From Mytilus californianus (Eukaryota > Mollusca > Bivalvia > Mytilida > Mytilidae): 64,000 nt of DNA. Below, one piece after another: positions 1 through 13,600 of the stretch. The number at the start of each line of letters is the position of its first letter. The first letter of the stretch is position 1. The notes under the pieces were generated by a model. The model had not been told where the DNA came from. It made no database searches and saw only the letters and a program-made list of their open reading frames with translations. The stretch lies in the NCBI RefSeq assembly GCF_021869535.1, contig NW_026262581.1:78211955-78275954 (forward strand), read 5' to 3'. The position numbers and the translations under genes are program-made.

Positions 1-1312
1 TTTTAAAATTGGACTCTCTATCCCGCAATTTTATGTTTTTATACTTGGAATAGTTGACGGTTGCGCCTCTTATTTCACTTTTTATGGTAGCCTTTTTCAA
101 ATTTTTATTTTCTAAATTGTGATATTTATCATCACATTCTAATTTCCACATAAATATATCTGTCAGTAAACCTGAGTAGAATTTCCAGAAACCGGGACCT
201 CTCTCACTAAAGTTTTCACCGGACAGTGTCTATTTAGTAAGACTATGATAAGTTTTTTTATAGATGGGACAATGGACGTTTTGATTACATTAAAAATTCG
301 AGATCAATCAAAAATATAAGCGGCATTGGTTAAACTTTCTTTGACGCCAAATGTATAATTAAGAATCAACATTTATCGTCAGTCGATATCTTATAATGAT
401 GATGTGTTATCAATCCTTGGCGTGTTGGGTATTATTTTGAAAACATCAATAGAAAGAGATAATGTGTAAGCTTTGTCAGCAGTATAAGATCTACAAATAA
501 GTCAGCATGGTAGAAATGATCGGTCGACTCATTACAGTTGCATTGTCCTTAAATGACGGCATTTACCATTTTTTGGCGTTTTTTGTTCAATGTAAAATTT
601 TAAAAGCTCTTAGAAATAGAGAGAAACATGTATCAACAAAAAGGATCAGCAAGTCAAGATCTACAACATGTTAAAAATTTACAGTCCCGAAATCATCAAA
701 CGATTATTATCGGAGTTAATGCGCTCCGATGGCAATGTTTCCCATATTGCGTTTTGGGGGAAATTAATAGTTGATAGAATGACCCTGTAAGCATTTCAAA
801 TCATCAATAATATAGAATCTACTAATAAGCCAAAATGATAAAAGTAGTCAGCAAACTATTGATAAGAAATACAAAAATGACGAGAAAAGCAAGATTATGG
901 ATCACTTAGTTTCCATTCAACACAAATATTCTAGTTGCATAGCCTCAGTTTTGTATAAAATTTCAGGTGAGCAGTTAAGGCTCCCAAGAACTATATTTTT
1001 TACTTATTGCGAACCTGAATCGAGCGAATAAGACCAAATTTGGTATTCGTTTATTAAAATTCAATCTTTACTATTAACCCCTCCAAAGAAAACTTATTTT
1101 GTTGAAATGTATCTTAATTGATTTCTGATTTAACTCTTAATTGATATAAAAGAGTATTCAGAACAATTATAGTGTATCAAATACAGTTAAAAGCATTTGT
1201 TATAAGTTATAACATACGCTCGAAAATATCATTCCTTTGCTGCTGTTTATGTTCCTTTCACATTCTTTTCATTGTAATCCTTCACCCCACCACTACACCC
1301 TCCAACACCAAA

Positions 1313-1343
<31 letters not shown>

Positions 1344-1481
1344 AACAAAAAAAACAAAAAAAAAAATTTTCTGTTTAGTCTTTTCCCGTTTTTGTGTTGT
1401 TGCTGTTGATCTCTTATATTTTAAGTGAACATTACTGCATTTGTATATTTTCATTTTTTTACAATGTCAACTTTTATTTAG
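1..1481. other. Intron sequence upstream of the first visible RPTP exon
   Basis: No exon of the phosphatase was found here. Positions about 441-1000 contain a decayed direct repeat with a period near 340 bp: the segment around 465-530 (AAGATCTACAAATAAGTCAG) recurs in altered form around 795-860. At 1317-1370 a homopolymer C run is followed by an A-rich tract. The rest is AT-rich and unremarkable. The missing first half of catalytic domain D1, the transmembrane segment and the ectodomain of the gene must lie outside the window. Confidence 0.6.
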
Positions 1482-1627
1482 AGCCAAAAAGAAAGAATCA
1501 TTCACCAGTTCCATTTCACTCAATGGCCAGACCACGGTGTTCCTGATAGCATCAAGTTGGTACAATTTTACAGAAAAGTCAAAAGCGAACAGTGTGATCA
1601 GCATGGGCCAATGGTTGTACACTGCAG
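1482..1627 (+). CDS. RPTP exon A: D1 WPD loop, start of catalytic signature
   Basis: Acceptor TTTATTTAG, donor GTATGC. Enters in phase 0 and ends after two bases of a codon. It reads HQFHFTQWPDHGVPDS and ends in PMVVHC plus AG. The Asp of WPD is the general acid in active PTPs and the Cys of VVHC is the nucleophile, both present. The intron falls directly after the catalytic cysteine. Confidence 0.95.
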
Positions 1628-4600
1628 GTATGCATGCAACATTATGAAAAAAATGTTTTACCATTATAATGCCATACTGAAACATTGAATATTAAATAAC
1701 AAAACCCTTGTTAATATAAAAATAAGTGGATGCGGTATAATTGCCAATGAGACAAATCTCCATCAGAGACAAATGACATAGAAGTTAACAACTATGTGTC
1801 ACCGTACGGCCTTCAACAATGAGCAAATCCCATACCGCATAGTAAGATTTAAAGGGCCCATAAATGACAAATGTAAAACAATTCAAACGAGACTAACGGC
1901 CTGATTTATGTAAAGAAACCTTTTTGAAATATCCTCCAGTATATAGCATAAATTGGAGTATTGTATTTTAGTCTAAGTCTTATTTGTCAAGACAAGTTAT
2001 AACTCAGGCGCGTAGCTACGTTTACGTCAAAACGCCCGGGCGTTCACATGGATTTAGGAGAAAAAAACTTTAATCTGGACAAATTAAAAGAACTCGTTAT
2101 AAGCGCACGAATCTTGTTATTTTTCTTCAATGGCTTGTAATTGAAGATAAAAGTGACGAAATTTACTTTTTAATCAAAATTTTAATGGTGTCATAATTTT
2201 TATATATTTGTTTATTTTCTGTTAAAGTCTGAATCTACTGTGAATTCTACTAAGTTTTCTATTGTTTAAGGCAATTCTTTATCTGCTGAGATACGATATG
2301 CACAGTGGTTTGCATTTTAGTCGAGCCTGTGACTTTGATGTCGCGAAACAAAACTTAGCGATCCTTGATTCCGACGGCGTCGGCGTCTTCAAAATTGAGG
2401 TTCAGTTTGTGGTTAAAGCTTTTTTAAACTTCAACAACTTTGTCTAACCTTCATGGAATTTTACGAAAGTTGGACAGAAGCTTTTTATGACCAAATTAAA
2501 GACAGTATTCAGAGCAAATATTTCTTTTTATTTTACTGATTTACAGTTAATTTTTAGATACAGTCTAAGGTAAAAGTTTTTTAAACATCAATAACTTTGT
2601 CAAACCTTCATGAAATTTTACGGAAGTTGGACACATGCTTTTTATGGTCAAAAGTCACTATCCAGAGAATAATGAAAATATATTTTAATGTGTTCTGTAT
2701 TTTACAGATAAAAGGACTACATATAAAAATAAGAAGATGTGGTATGATTGCCAATGAGACAACTCTCCACAAGAGACCAAATGACACAGAAATTAACAAC
2801 TATAGGTCACCGTACGGCCTTCAACAATGAGCAAAACCCATACCGCATAGTCAGCTATAAAAGGCCCCGAAATGACAAAATGTAAAACAATTCATACGAG
2901 AAAAATAACGGCCTAATTTATGTACAAAATAATGAACGAAAAAAAAATATGTTACAAAGCAACAAACGACAACCATTGAATTACAGGCTCCTGACTAGGG
3001 ACAGGCACATACAGAATGTGGCGGGGTTAAACTAGTTTGAAAGCGCCAACCCTCTCCTGTCCTGGGATAGTGGTGTAACAGTACAACATAAGAACAAACT
3101 ATAAAAATCATTTGAAAAAGGCTTAACTCATCAGATGGATACAAATAGAAATACATATAACAAAAACACAGAGTGGACGTGGCAGGGTAATTATACATCC
3201 CCACAACAAATAGACACTAAGTACAGATCTGAGAGTAATCGCAGTTACTGACAGCTAGTTCAAAGCCAATAACAACTAATACAATTTTAATTTTTTTTTT
3301 TGCAATTAACAGACGGTCTGGGATTACTTTTTTTTACATGTTACATATGTAAACCTTCATAGATTGTTATGGAACTTGAAAATAAGCTTATCATCAAGAT
3401 CAAGAAAAAACATCTATAAACAAAGTTTGATTTATTCTTAAATCCTGTATTTTACCAATAATTTGATTCACTTCTTACAGTCAACATTACACTTTTACAC
3501 TGATATCAGCAATCCCAGAAGAGACACAGGGTTCCGCGGAACTCTTTACGAATTTTTATATTACAAATTGCCATCTATGAAAACTAATTATTTCATGTGT
3601 CCATTAACAGAATCTGCGCCTAAATATGGGAGATATTTAGATAATGTGAAAGTAATTGATAGAAAGACAACATTGAAATGGAGACTTGCTTTTTTACTAT
3701 CTCTTAAGTTTTGGAGTTTTTGTTGATTGATTATTTTACCCACATCTCCTTTTTAACATATTTTACAGTAACTGGTTTCGACATTTTTCTCTAAGACCAA
3801 TGATCTTAAGAAACCAAATTAACACAATAAATAAATCAAACATAAAAATAAACAAATTAGAGTCCAAAGAATGTTGCTATTGATTAGTTTTTAATGACAG
3901 AAATGGTATCTCTTTCTCGATAACGCGTGAGCTTCCGGGGGCTTTGCCCCCTCGAACCTCCTACTACGAGGTCCTCTGCCTGGACCCGCTGGGGACCCAC
4001 AGTCCCCTTGCCGAGGTTCGGACTTACACTTAAAAATGGACTAGCAACGCCGCTGATAACATCTTTTTCTTACAAAAGTTAGATACCTGGGCAGATGAAA
4101 CATAAAATATATAATAATTTCTTTGATTTGAATGTAAAAGAAGCAGATTGGAACAAACCCTTTGCTAGTACTAATTTCATATTGATCTTGTCATACGATA
4201 CATCATTTTTAGCGCTGGAGTAGGAAGAACAGGGACGTTTATTGCAATAGATGCATTATATGAGCATGGAAAGAAGGTCAACTACGTTAATGTTATGGAA
4301 TATGTTCAGATGATGAGAAAAGATCGAATGAATATGATTCAAACCCCGGTAGGTAACATTTTGTAGTGATAACTATTTTAAGTGCATATTTTTACATCAA
4401 GAAAAATCCGTTACGAGCCAAACAAATTCATCAACAGAGGATAAAAAGAGGAATACAACGTTTTAAGATTGCGGACTACCAGTCTCAGAGTGTATTATCC
4501 GAAAAGTTACAGAGCTTTGATATTGGTGCTCATATTGGTCTCGATCGTGTTATGAAAGAAGAGTTTTTCAGGAACGAACGCATTGATTTTTTTTTATCTT

Positions 4601-7600
4601 GGGACAAATTTAATAATACGATGGTCAGTGTTTTATTGATATTTACACGGATGGACAACGACAACATTAAAATATAATCTATAACAAATTCGATGATTGC
4701 AAATTTCCAATTGTCAACTTCACATTGTTCAGCAGTAACATACCCTCTTCCTCATCGTATTGCTTTTTCATATCTCAATCGAAACGTTACGGTCGTACAC
4801 GTTCACGCTATACAATCTTCATTATCAAGGGTGTGCTCCAAGCGAGCTTTGAGGAAGAACGACTTAAATCGACACTATATAAGTTTTACTATCACTATCA
4901 CGAATTAATTGACCGGTACGATCTGGAAGTGTCTCAACTCACTAGCGACATGTTCTTCCAGTCTTAGATATCTAGCTACCAGAAAAGTCGTTTAATATTT
5001 AATTTTCCCGATTGGTGATATTTTGACCAAGTTGGATTCGCATGGCGGCTGATGCATTCATATCAGGAGACGCTTACCCTGTCGACACACCCGGTCTCGC
5101 TTCTTTTGGAGTTTATGCGAATCCCTCAGTTTTAGTGTGTTGCTTTAACTTGTCTTCTGAATCGATTTATGATATTTGATAAACTACTGTTGGCCCGCAA
5201 AATGTATGCCTTATTCTACATGTAGTATACTTTGTTACTTATAATTACAATAAAAGATAATGACAGAAAATTGTTTGAGGAATGTCTAGTGCACCGTTAA
5301 AATTTAATTCAACATATCAGCATTATGTCTTATCATCAATTATTATAAATGATGGGATTTTTTCAAAACGTAGGCAGCTGAAGTATATAGATATTGATTT
5401 TTTGTAATAAACGTTGGAAATTGTGACATTTTTTTCCAGATCTTTTGGTTTGTTATGCTTGAAGGTATACACATTTTGATAAACGACTTTTAACAAACGT
5501 AGACATAAATTCTAGTTTTAAGAACCTTGTTCTAATGTTTAAGGGTAATGGAAATGGGTTCTATTTAATAGACTGTTGATGTTTATACTTTTTTTAATTT
5601 TTATTGATATTTTGGGTGAAAGCATTATCAGGGGTGCAATTTATTAATTAATAATTGAATACGTATACTTAAAATTCTGCAGGAACAATATGAAACAGTA
5701 TTTGAAGCACTGCTAGAACTATTTACGGTACAAGAAACGAATATTCCAAAGAATGATTTCTGTAAATATATTGCGGATCAGGAAAGTACGACATTACCAA
5801 CAAACCAGAAAGCGTACAAACAACAGTTTCAGGTAAGACGATTTAGCATTTACATTAATCATCAGGATCCTTTTGTATGATAATCGTTTGTTAGTTGTTA
5901 CATTAAAATCTTTAAAATTATACTGAAAGAAACTTAATACTTTGGTTAAAGCAGGTCTAAATATTTAATTAAAGAAAATGACAGGTGTCTGTGCACAACT
6001 GAAATGAATTCACATCTGCAAGTTACCATAAGACTTTCAACAAAGGGTAAATAAAATTTCCAAAGGTAAAACTAGTTTAAAGGAATATGACACAATCTGT
6101 CCAATATTGTCGTAAACAAAATCAATTAAATGAAACGAAAAGACAAATAAAACGCAAAACAAAAACACAACAGGCACAAATTTACAGACAGGTAACACCT
6201 TAGTTTTTGAATCTTAAATATTAACATTAACATAGGACAGAAAAGCAGTGAACATATGATAAATATCAACAGGACCTGGTGTAAATATCTATATAAATAT
6301 AATTCGCTGTGTTGAAGACCCATTGGTGGCCTTGGGCTGTTTTCTGCTCTTTGGTCGGGTTATTGTCTCTTTGACACATTCCTCGTTTCCATTCTCCATT
6401 CTATAGGTAGCTTGGTTATTTGGACAAAAGAGAATACGACCAATTTACACACGCAGACTGAAAGTTAGTTAAAAAATCTTTGTTATCAATCAGCTCACGT
6501 TTTTAATGATTTCGTCTTTAAAAAATAATTATTTTATTAAATTACACAGTCAAAATAAATGCCTTTTAGCCATACAGTTTACCAAGTAATTCTTTAGTTT
6601 TTAACATATCTTTTTGTTAGGTAACCCGAACTTTTATTTCATTGATTGTCTACATCAATGTTTTATTCAATATCTTTTTTTTAAAATAGACATTAGAAAC
6701 TCTGCGGCCATCGTATACTGCATCTAATTTTTCCGCTGCAAACTTGAGGGAAAATATATCGAAAAATTCGGTAAAGAATATTCTCCCACGTAAGTACATA
6801 CGTTTTCGTTTTGTTTAGAGATCTTTCTTAACAATATATACTTTTAGTTTGTTGTTTATTGAAAACAAAATATTCAATGAAGTTGGATATGAATTGCCGT
6901 ATCAACACTACAACGTATTTATGTACTTATCTTTCAAACGACATCGGTAAACCGTCTCCACAGGTATCTCTTTTTAATGCACAATATGGCAAAAAAACAA
7001 AATTAAAAAGAGAGGCGAAAGATACCAAAGGGACATTCAAACTCAAAGTCGAAAATAAACTGACAACGCCATGGCTAAAAAAAAAAATACCAACAGACAA
7101 ACAGTAGTACACAAAACACAACATAAAAAACTAAAGACTGAGCAACACGAACCCCGAAAAAAAGGGAGGGGATAACCGGTGCTCCGGAAGGGTAAGCAGA
7201 TCCTGCTCCACATTTGGCACCCGTCGTGTTGCTCATCTTAGTACAAACCCGGTTATAAGTATAATAAAAAAATCATGTATTTAAGACTACAATTATATCA
7301 ACCATTAAAAATCCACCATCCAATGGATTTAGTGTAAAAACGTCATTAACAGTCAGAAAAAAAAGACCTTGTGCAATGCCAAATTACAGGTATCGACAGA
7401 TTGTAGAACCAACCGTGAATGTGTATTTGTATATAACAATAATATTTAGTTTGGTTTTAATTTACTGATAACAAAATAAAATGAATATTTACTTAGTATA
7501 CCAATAAAAACATTATTCAAAGATTTCATTACAGTGTTGAATTGGTAACCTTTTAAATAGAGTTTATTTAAAGGATCGATAAGTTTAAAGGATCGATGTT

Positions 7601-10600
7601 CATTTCCTTCATCTGAACAATAAGAATGAAAATTCAAAGATATTTACTTTTCTTATTGATTGACGAAGCAGTCGTAATGGACTCTAGAGTGCTCTGGTAT
7701 ACAAAAAACTATCCATTTCTGCACACAAAATACGATTTTTCCTTTTATCAAAGATCTAAACGAACTTGCTATTTTTTTTTCTCGCATAGTCCAAAATTGC
7801 CTCCATCACAAGCCTGAGGTACTTGTTCATGACAATGAGTTGATAAATTCGAAATGTTTGGTCTTTGGCTAACAACGTCCATTGTCGACATAACCAAGGT
7901 TTAGGATACAACATGGCCCGAAGACTATATATGCAATAGAACAAGCTAGAGACTTTGATTTTATACATGTATCCCTTAAATGAAATGTCTCTTAAATTAA
8001 AACTTTTTCTTAAAATATTAGACATAAAGCTAAAGATTCAGCAACTCGAACCCAGGTAAAAACAGAGGTGAATTCAGGTTCTTAAGAAGTTCTCGTTCTT
8101 ATTTTGGCATTCATCGTGTGACTTATTGCAAATAGAATTGGATATAAGTCGCATTCGGTGATGTAACAATTGAGGAAAAGGAGGCCGTGATTGTGACAAC
8201 AACATGTGGAACATATTCGTGTGATTGCGATATTCCATAAAAATCAACCAATTCATGATGGCGTCCGTAAAATGTTTGAATTTATAACCTCATGTATATC
8301 ATTTGAAACCCTTGTTATAATAGATTCCTTTTAGACAGTAACTCTCGATCTAGAAAATAATGATAGGAATTCAAACCTTTGAATATCATTTCCAACTCTC
8401 CGTGAAAATACCAACCTTTTAAACATAAAAATAGAGAGATTTGGTAGGATTGGCAATGAGACAACTATCAGACTAAATGACTTGGGTGTAAGCAACTTTT
8501 GTTAACCGTACGTCCTTCAACAAAGAGCAAAACAAATACCGTATAGTCAGCTTTGATATTTGTCTGATATCATAACAGTTAATGGGATTTTTATATTTTC
8601 ACCCCTTAACTAAACGTCTGAGCCGTTGCCATAACTTGGCGCGTGCAATTCGATACAAATAGCCAGTTGATACATTTTATAATTAGGAGTGTTCTACTTT
8701 GAAAATGCGACATTTTCATGTATTCCATTCCAAAAAGGCTGTCCTAGCAATATATATAGCATACACATAAATTTAACAAAATTGTAATATTTTTTTTATA
8801 AAATAATACCAAAATAGGCAACAATTTGTGACAGATATTATCTTGGTTTCGTTCGAAAATATTGGGATGTTTAAAATTTGCTATAATGACTTAGTCTAGT
8901 ATAACTTCGTTCGTGGTATTTGTCACTGTGCATAAACAATGGACATCTATAGTAGTATGTACATGTACGTCCTTGTCATCAATTTAGAAATATAAATCTA
9001 TAATACATGAAATTATTAATTTCTCTTTTTTTTTAAATTAATTATGAGTATGTATATTCTTCAGGTTCAATTGTTACACTATAACCAAATCAATACTTCT
9101 CAGAGCGTGAAAAAAAATTAAGACCAGTTCGTATTTTGTAGCTTTAAATTTTTTAATACGATCGAATAAGTCGGAAGAAGACATTCCCAAGTCAGGAGCC
9201 TGTAGTTCAGTGGTTGTCGTTGGTTCATGTCTGTCATATTTGTTTTTTCGTTAATTGTTTTGTTATAAATTAGGCCGTTAGTTTTCTCAATTGAATTGTT
9301 TCATATTTTTCATGTCGAGGCCTTTTATAGCCGACTATACGATATGGTTTTTTTCTCATTTTTGAAGGCCGTACGCTTGCCTATAATTGCTTACATCCCT
9401 TTTATTTGAACTTTGGTGGATAGTTGTCTCATTGGCAATCATACCTGATCTCCTTATTTTTATATTAACATATTCATATTGGATATTGCTCTTTCTGCCT
9501 GTTTTGTGTTGTTCATCATTTTGACATTCATAATTCTTATGTTCAAAATACCAAAATAACAAACAAACAGTAACTGTTCATATAATTGGGAAAAAAACAT
9601 AACAATTTGAAATCGAAAATCGTGTACATGACAAGTAGAACACATCATGTCCCTTTTTGTCATTGAATATGGAATAATAACGAAGATGTAAGATGAAGAC
9701 GAAAGAAATTTTATAATTTAAAGAACGAATGCATATTACTGAATATACTAATTCAGGAAACCCAAATATGATAAGCATGCAGAGAATATACGTGTAATTA
9801 CCGGTTATATAGAGTAATAAAATACAACTCAGAGAGCATGCAAAGCTTTGGAAAACTTACAATTCTACTTGAAACATCGAAGTCAAATACCAATAGATTT
9901 GCATTTTTCGCAACCTTAGCTTCGTCATTTGAGATATTCAAGTTCTATAAAAAATAAGCTGATATTAACGTAAGATTCTACCAACTCTCGTGCGATTTTA
10001 TTCAACCTTTGCTAGGTCTTCACTGTTCCGAAGTACACAATACATCTAACTATATCGTAACAACCCTTTTAATAGCCTTTGTGGTCTTGAGTCTGCTTCC
10101 ATCAAGTGTAAGAGGTCGTGGGTTCGATCCATGTTAGGGTTTCTATCTACTAATGAGAATTGTTCATCTATACCCACATTCGCATTATCTTGTCCTGAGT
10201 ATGAAAGTGCTGTTAGGCTTTGGACTTATCAGTTATGCAATTATCAGATGATCAATTAATCAATAACTCATTTCTCAACATGAATACATTACATTTTGTA
10301 GATGACAATTTTAGGCCATACCTTATGTCATACGGAAAAAAAAGAAATGATTACATAAATGCAGTGATAATACCTGTAAGTGTTATTGTTATAAGTCCAT
10401 TTGCAAGTATGGGGTGTTGAAAAAAAAACATATTGACACAACGGAAAACAAATAAATTATAATTTTTTAATTACTAAGAATTATTTTATATATTGACTAT
10501 TCCATTAGAAATGACCAGATCGTTGCAACAAACAATATGAGGTTTTTTTCTTCAATTTCGATTATTACTGTTTATGGTTGCTAAAATGAATAAAACAGTA

Positions 10601-10640
10601 GTTATGTTGCCTTTCTTTGTCTTACCATGTATAGCAATGG

Positions 10641-10672
<32 letters not shown>

Positions 10673-13600
10673 TGCTTGGGCACGCATATCCTACTTGTAA
10701 TCAAAGCAAAATCGGATGGATTTCCTACAATAGCTCTTTTGAATAATTATGCTTTTTATTCATTTTCAGGGATATAGAGATGAAAGCCGATTCTTCGTAA
10801 CACAATGTCCTGTGAAAGACACTGTTGTGGATTTCTACACAATGATATATGACCACAATTCCAGAATCATTGTGTTGTTGGACCAAGTTAACAAAGTAAG
10901 TTTGTTTAAAATCTCATGTCAGCGAACGTTTGTTTTGTCAGACCATTTTTTGAAGATTTTCTAAATCTAGTTTTATGTACGGTACTTGTAAATGTCTGGG
11001 ATTTGAAAGACCTAATAAATATAACGATAATTGTAAAACATAATCTGTTTTTAAAAATTCGGCTTTAAGCGTTCCTGATGAAGGTAGATACAGAAAACCG
11101 CGTCGGATGCATTAAATTTAAAAATATTTTTTTTCATTTTTTTCCATATCCTTGCCAAAGCAGCTACATGCACATATAGACATTGTTTTTATCATTGCTT
11201 GTTCTTTCGCCCCGTCATTATCACATCCTTTCTTTTATAATTTATGTTTATCATTTCAAAAATGAAAATCTTACGAAAGTTGAACACAGGTTAATTTCGA
11301 CCATAGGACACGACACCTTATTTGTGCATTTTCTCAGTTTTAGGATTTTTATTTTAAGTCTTCATAAATCCATGTGGAAAATAACAAACGCTATGTCTGT
11401 GATGTCCTTTCCATAATAAAGAGATGCATTCATATTGTAAATTGGTGGTTTATGATTATGTTATCTTACATGGGTTATTATTACAGCTGTCCGGGTATGT
11501 TGACCGTGGCAGTTCTGTTTATGTTTTAGTATGCTGTGCATTGTTTACGTAATATGGTTCGTAACCTTTGGAATCAAACCACTGAAGAAGCTTACTATAG
11601 TATTCCTGTTTCATTCATGTAAACTGACCGATATCATGCATTTGTATTGACTTGACACATTAATCAACAAAAAAACACAATAAATATGTGTATTTTTTTT
11701 AATATTATCAAAAATATTTTTTATATTTTTTATTTTTTGTTGTTGAAGGGGTGGTATTTTTAACAAATAAATAACACACCATCCTTTTGATAATATGTTA
11801 TAATTAAGATTGCATGCATGGTATTAATAAACATTTTAGATGAGCATATGTTGCTCTCTTAAGCTTCTCCTTTGGTAGAATTGGTTAAAGAAAAGGAAGT
11901 CAACCTTCCTTCTATACATGTACATTGGATATCGTAGTTACACAAGAATCCATATAAACAACGTCACATACATTTGCAAAGTATAGGTTCTCCACTAAAC
12001 TCTTTTTCAGAGATGTATACAATTATTCTTCTTACAGTTTGACAGTAACAAGAAAGTCTAGACCATTTTAATCTACCAAACATATCAATTCTAATTGCTA
12101 TGAGCCACTATGGGAACCCAAAGTATAACAGGAGGTGCATACCGTTCCGGAGCAACTGACTTCAACCTCAGTTTCTAGTGGGGTTCTCGTTGTTCAAATC
12201 TTAGTTTTCAAGTCTACTGATTTATGTACTGATTTTTTGTCGGTTTTGTCTCGTCTGCGACGAAAGACAGAAGGTGAGACATATTATGACCATGATTTGT
12301 CTGTTTTTAGTGGACTAATGTGCTTATTGTCGCATTTTTTGTATCGTCATTCCCTATTTTCATTCATGATATAAAACGTATTATAGGGAATGGTGAAAAG
12401 ATATGCTGATCCTGTAAACGCACCGTCTGCACAGCTATCCCCAATGTTTTTATTCTTTACATATTTGTATGTCATCTGTTCTAACATTTTTATATTTGAA
12501 ATTGCTTGGAACTGTACTTTTATACTCTTGTTTATATTAGAACGCAAAGTTGTGGTTAGGAAGACCAGAAATGTTAGTGATTGATGACTTTAGCATACTA
12601 CTAGAAGAAGACCATAATATGAATAAACTGAAGATTTCTTTGAATTATAAGGTACGTAAACGATAAAATTATGTAGGTTTGAAATTTAAACGTTTCTATT
12701 TGAGCGACTGTTCAATTTTAAATGTATAAAAATAATTAATTGTAATATAAGCTTAAATGTGTCCCTTTGTTTTAAAATTCTCGTTGGATATTAAAATAAA
12801 GAGATGTGGAATAATTAACCATGAAACAAGTATCCACCAGAGTCCAAACGTAGGCTATTTCTTTTTAACCTTTTTCACAAGTTCTTATACTGTACATGTA
12901 AGTGAGCGTTGTCACGGTATAGAGTGTTTTAGTACAAAATTATCCAGTCTGTTATCATTTCACTGTTGCCTGAATTAAATAAAACCCAACCCAACCCTTT
13001 TTCGTATGAAATGTAATGTTTGAAAATATCCTAATAAGATATATCAAACAATTAATTATTCATTACAGTTTGGTTGGGTTAAAGGGCGGGAAATTTGGGC
13101 TTCCACCTGAGATTATATATTGGACAGGGAAAGACATACTTTTTAATGATGAAATACAAATGATGTTAATTTTGTCAATATATTCTGTGAGGCATCATAT
13201 TTTGTTTTATTTCACAGCGTCATGTGCACAATAATCCAAAATGGAATTTACTGGAAACAGATACATGTATACTATACACATGTAGCCCTATTCTGAAATC
13301 AATTCAATTATTTCATATAATTAGCTGTATAATTCATATATATATTCTGACATCGGACTAGGACTTCTTTTAAACTGAGTTTTACTGTGTTTATTGCTAT
13401 GTGTTTGTATATCCTACATTGGCTAGAGGTATTAGGGGAGGGTTGAGATATCACAAAACATGTTAAACCCCGCCGCATTTTTGCGCCTGTCCCAAGTCAG
13501 GAACATCTGGCCTTTGTTAATCTTGTATGTTTTTTTAATTTTAGTTCATTTATATGTTTTGGAGTTTAGTGTGACGTCCATTTTCACTGAACTAGTACAC

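Larger units (their letters stand above)
1628..4212. other. RPTP intron A-B (2585 bp), repeat-filled
   Basis: Contains two family-A repeats, a GC-rich patch, a tandem pair, an 80-bp dispersed fragment and a GC-rich stem-loop, listed separately. No further exon was seen, and the phase match of exons A and B shows none is needed. Confidence 0.8.
6790..10301. other. RPTP intron D-E (3512 bp), repeat-filled
   Basis: Contains RT-tail relics at 7005-7260 and 8040-8275, family A copies at 8420-8555 and 9185-9475, and a tRNA-like SINE head near 10085-10160. The stretches 7261-8035, 8556-9180 and 9480-10080 show nothing recognisable. Confidence 0.7.

Noticed and set aside
10085-10160. tRNA gene
   Set aside because: Good B-box and T arm but no pairing acceptor stem; treated as a SINE head.
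13070-13234. Extra RPTP exon after the AG at 13068-13069
   Set aside because: Exons G and H already join in phase 0 with a normal D2 sequence; the stretch has no PTP similarity and lacks a good donor.
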